A stretch of 64,000 bases of DNA from Phocoena phocoena (lineage: Eukaryota; Chordata; Mammalia; Artiodactyla; Phocoenidae), in NCBI RefSeq assembly GCF_963924675.1, contig NC_089226.1, positions 40,317,124-40,381,123 of the forward strand, given 5' to 3'. A program made the translations under genes and the position numbers. Shown here one piece after another: positions 60,520 through 64,000 of the stretch (its first letter is position 1; the number at the start of each line of letters is the position of its first letter). The notes under the pieces are model-generated. The model was not told where the DNA came from and searched no databases. It was given only the letters and a program-made list of their open reading frames with translations.

Positions 60520-61050
60520 GGCAAAGTAGATCCATGGCCCTTGGAATCCTCCTTCACATGTCCATGTGGGTACCAAAGGCAATATTGCTGAGAAAGGGGC
60601 TATTTCAGTTTTCACTTGAACCTCCCACCTGCACCTCTCTATTAGACAGATTTAAGTCTGAGGACAAGACCTTTCTGAGACAAATTCAAATGGCTTTGTG
60701 AAAGACCACAAGGATGTTTGGGGTGTGTGAACCTAACTTTTATGGTTGAATTCCCAGAAGAACAACAGATCCTCCCCCCAAAAAACCCTTACGGCATCAT
60801 TTCTCCAGTGAGTCTCACCAGCCACAGAGGTTGGCCATTGGTCTATCAAGTTGGCTACAGATGGTTTGGTAATTTCAGGTGGAAAATTTCAGTGGAATTT
60901 TTCATTTACATTATTCTGCAGATTTGGAAACGAAGGATCGATTGTTATTGTCACAGAAATCTCATATCATTTTTAAAGATTGCTCATGCTCTTCAAGGAC
61001 TGGATTGGCTTCTTCTGACCAGAATTCAATTAATAGAATGTGGTTTGAGA
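60520..61050. other. Upstream flank without a recognised element
   Basis: A 111-codon frame (60718-61053) has no recognised relatives. Confidence 0.35.
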
Positions 61051-61865
61051 TGAATGGATAAAGATGCGGTATAGGACTTCCCTGGTGCTGCAGTGCTTGA
61101 GAATCCGCCTGCCAATGCAGGGAACACAGGTTCAAGCTCTGGTCTGGGAAGATCCCACATGCCACAGAGCAACTAAGCCTGTGTGCCACAACTACTGAGC
61201 CTGTACTCTAGAACCCGTGAGCCACAACTACTGAGCCCGTGTGCCACAGCTACTGAGGCCTGTGTGCCTAGAGCCCGTGCTCCGCAACAAGAGAAGTCAC
61301 CACAATGAGAAGTCCGCACACCGCCACGAAGAGTAGCTCCCTGCTTACCACAACTAGAGAAAGCCCATGCCCAGCAATGAAGACCCAACGTAGCCAAAAA
61401 TAAATAAATAAATTTATTTTTAAAAAGATGTGGTATATATATTATATATATTATATAATATATATATAAATATATATAATAGAATACTACTCAGCCATAA
61501 AAAAATGAAATTTGGCCATTTGCAACAACATGGATGGACTTGGAGGGTATTATGCCCAGTGAAATAAGTCAGAGAAAGACAAATACTGTATGATTTCACT
61601 TATATATGGAATCTAAAAAATACAACAAACTAGTGAGTATAACAACAACAACAAAACAGGGGCAAGATAGGGGTAGGGGAGTAAGAGGTACAAACTATTA
61701 TGTATCAAAGAAGATACAAGGATATACTGTACGATACAGGGAATATAGCCAATATTTTATAATAACTATAAATGGAGTATAACCATTAAAAATTGTGAAT
61801 CACTATGTCGTACACCTGTAACATATAATATTGTACATCAACTATACTTCAGTTTAAAAAAATAG
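61051..61865 (+). mobile_element. L1 tail interrupted by a SINE
   Basis: 'tgaatggataaagatgcggt' (61051-61070) continues after the SINE as 'tatatattatatatattata' and 'cagccataaaaaaatgaaat', then runs to 'actatacttcagtttaaaaa'. A TA-rich run is at 61434-61484. Confidence 0.85.
61074..61423 (+). mobile_element. Long-form tRNA-derived SINE with 14-bp target duplication
   Basis: The head is 'ggacttccctggtgctgcag' and the body carries the same blocks as the copy at 25086. Duplications aaagatgcggtata (61060-61073) and aaagatgtggtata (61424-61437) differ at one base. Confidence 0.93.
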
Positions 61866-62820
61866 AAATACTTTGTCCCAGCTAAAGTACTTTACATCAT
61901 TTGCGTGTTACTGATCATGTTCATTAAACTGGCATTTTTACTTTACCTATGGTATTATATTATGCTACCAATTTAAAAATAGGGTCAAGTCCTCAAATAT
62001 GATTCGTTGAAGTATAAAAGTCATGATTTTTTTAAAGTCATTTTAAAAAATAAAAATAATAAAAGTAAAACAGCAATACTACATTTCAAAACAAAATCAT
62101 AAAGAGTGAAAAGGATGCCAGTATAAATATAGACTGTACTGGCTCTGTAGTCGAATAAGTGAATCTCTGAATGTGATGATTTCCCACAGCAGCTAAAAAG
62201 AAAATTACCTCTGAAATACCACCATTACTATCTGAAAAGTTGATTTACTGTGGGGCAATACACTCATCTTTGGTGCCTAGTGTGCTGTCTGTTATGGAAC
62301 TTCTCAAATACAAAGCCATTTGATGCTCTTGTTTCATGTTCAAACAAAGCACAGTGACCTTGTTTATAAAGAAATTGATTAATCATCATTGGAGAAAAGA
62401 ATAAACCTACAGAGGCATGGCTAAAACTTATGGTCCTCATGACAAAAATAAATAAATAAATCAGATATTTTCAAAAGCTTCTAAAACCAGTCCCAGATTT
62501 CAAAATAAAACAATACTGTTTCATCTGTTAAGGAGAAAACAGGGCAGCTAATGGTAAAGTCCCTGTATCAGATGACGCTGTTGGTATCAGACATTACCCA
62601 CAGCACACACTGTGGAAGAGCAATGACAAGCCCATGTGGCATTCTAGCAGAAGTTTTACTTATGAGTTGGATGAAACACACTGATGTGAAGAGTGTGATT
62701 TGGTTCTTAAAATTTACCCTTAAAGTACCCATATCAGAAAGATGTGCTTGCAATTTTTCTATGTTATCACTGGAAACCAATGTTATAGGAACAACATATT
62801 TTGTTAATTAAAAAGTAATG
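61865..62820. other. Upstream flank without a recognised element
   Basis: AT-rich sequence with no gene or repeat recognised; an 86-codon frame (62551-62811) has no relatives. Confidence 0.35.
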
Positions 62821-62821
62821 T

Positions 62822-63303
62822 AGCAGCACTATTTACAATAGCCAAGTTATGGAAGCAACCTAAGTGTCCATCAGCAGATGAATGGATAAAGAAGCTGTGG
62901 TAAATATATACAAAGGAATATTACTCAGCCATTAAAAAAATCTTGCCATTTACAACAACATGGATGAACTTGGAGAGTATTACGCTAAGTGAAATGTCAG
63001 GTAAAGAGAAATGCTGTCTGATAGAACGTATATGTGGAATCTAAAAAATACAACAAACTAGTGAATATAACAAAAAATAAGCAGACTCACATACATAGAG
63101 AACAAACTAGTAGTTACTAGTGGGGAGGTTGGGGAAGAGACAACATAGGGATGGGGGAGTAGGATGTACAAACTATTGGGTGTAAGATAGGCTCAAGGAT
63201 GGATTGTACAACATGAGGAATACAGCCAATATTTTGTAATAACTGTAAATAGAAAGTAACCTTTAAAAATTGTATAAAAGTTGTTTAATTAAATTAAATA
63301 AAA
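62822..63303 (+). mobile_element. 5'-truncated L1, tail only
   Basis: 'agcactatttacaatagcca', 'agatgaatggataaagaagc' and 'gccaatattttgtaataact' mark the same older tail type as 61435-61865. The expected end 'catcaactatacttcag' is missing. Confidence 0.82.
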
Positions 63304-63369
63304 AACAATGTGAGCTCTGATATTGACTCAAATGGTATTTTGAAATCATTGTTGACAAAGAGGTCCTGT

Positions 63370-63785
63370 TAGGTATGAACTTGAGCAAGTTACTTCATCT
63401 CTTTACCTCAATTTCCTCACCTGTGGACCAAGTGCTGGGCTCCATGACCATGAAGTTTCTTTCTAAATCCCCTAAGCAGTTTTAGTCCTCTACCACTGAA
63501 GTTGACCAGTCCTGGTCCATAATCCCTGTGACTTTATGCTATTTAGGAAGGTAGGTGTGAACAATAGTTAAGAACAAGGGCTCCAGAGTAAGGCAAACCC
63601 AGATGAGCCCCTCTATGCCTCAGTTTCCTCATATGTTAAATGGCAACAATGTAATGAGGCCACTTACTGCAAAGTACATACAGAAAGTATTGTTTTGAGT
63701 AAAGTGATTATTTAGCAGAGTTCTTGATATGTAGAAAACACTCAGTAGATGTAAGTTACTATTACTGTTGTTATTATTATTATTA
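63370..63785 (+). repeat. Two MIR fragments
   Basis: 63370-63430 ('gagcaagttacttcatctct') and 63561-63785 ('gttaagaacaagggctccag', 'cctcagtttcctcatatgtt', 'aaaacactcagtagatgtaa') both match MIR. A TTA run is at 63766-63783. Confidence 0.65.
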
Positions 63786-64000
63786 CCACTTCTCTTCTAA
63801 CTGACATTAGTTGGCAGTGAGGACAGCTTGTGGGAAGAAATAAATTTAGGAGAGGAAGAAAAGTAAAACTCTATATATCACAACATCTTGAGAAGAAAAC
63901 AGGTCTGATTGGGGTCTGTTCTCAAATGGGGAAACTGAGGCAATGAACCATGGAATTGTAGACCAATGCTATCCAGTGAGTCATTAATGGAACCTCACAC

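Overview
The window is vertebrate nuclear DNA: short spliced exons with GT-AG introns, set in dense LINE/SINE sequence. The tRNA-derived SINEs have the head 'acttccctggtgg...cagtggttaaga', and two copies (55241-55451, 59605-59812) are the short GC-rich form that I associate with whales and dolphins. Together with the L1 tail types, this points to a cetacean; a search would be needed to name the species.

The one protein-coding gene I can support is HEPHL1 (hephaestin-like 1, zyklopen), a multicopper ferroxidase, on the minus strand. Six coding exons are present: exon 1 with the start codon (46998-47167), then exons at 26022-26266, 17046-17258, 16240-16419, 11202-11456 and 8078-8246. They join in frame into residues 1-410 plus two bases of codon 411, with canonical splice sites and no stop or frameshift. 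This covers the signal peptide, cupredoxin domains 1 and 2, and the start of domain 3. The rest of the gene lies below position 1. A possible TATA-like element is about 75 bp upstream of the ATG.

Introns and flank are mostly mobile-element debris. Intron 6 (1-8077): an L2 split by an L1 tail, then a near full-length L1 (1586-7205). Intron 5: old L1 and L2 pieces. Intron 4: a sense-oriented L1 (11950-16080) carrying a SINE. Intron 2: an old L1 interrupted by a younger one (17700-24500), a SINE and a G-rich tract. Intron 1 (about 20.7 kb): a 9-bp minisatellite beside exon 2, a solitary retroviral LTR, MLT1-like LTRs and a long L1 (33496-38440). The upstream flank (47168-64000): MIR, L2 and L1 fragments, a twin-primed L1 (53786-54855), a hAT-type element (58107-58619), an MLT1 LTR and SINEs.

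I found no previously undescribed gene system. The items most worth a second look are the intact N-terminal half of HEPHL1 in a probable hairless-lineage mammal, the minisatellite and G-rich tracts flanking exon 2, the twin-primed L1, and an A-tract insertion with flanking duplication inside an L1.
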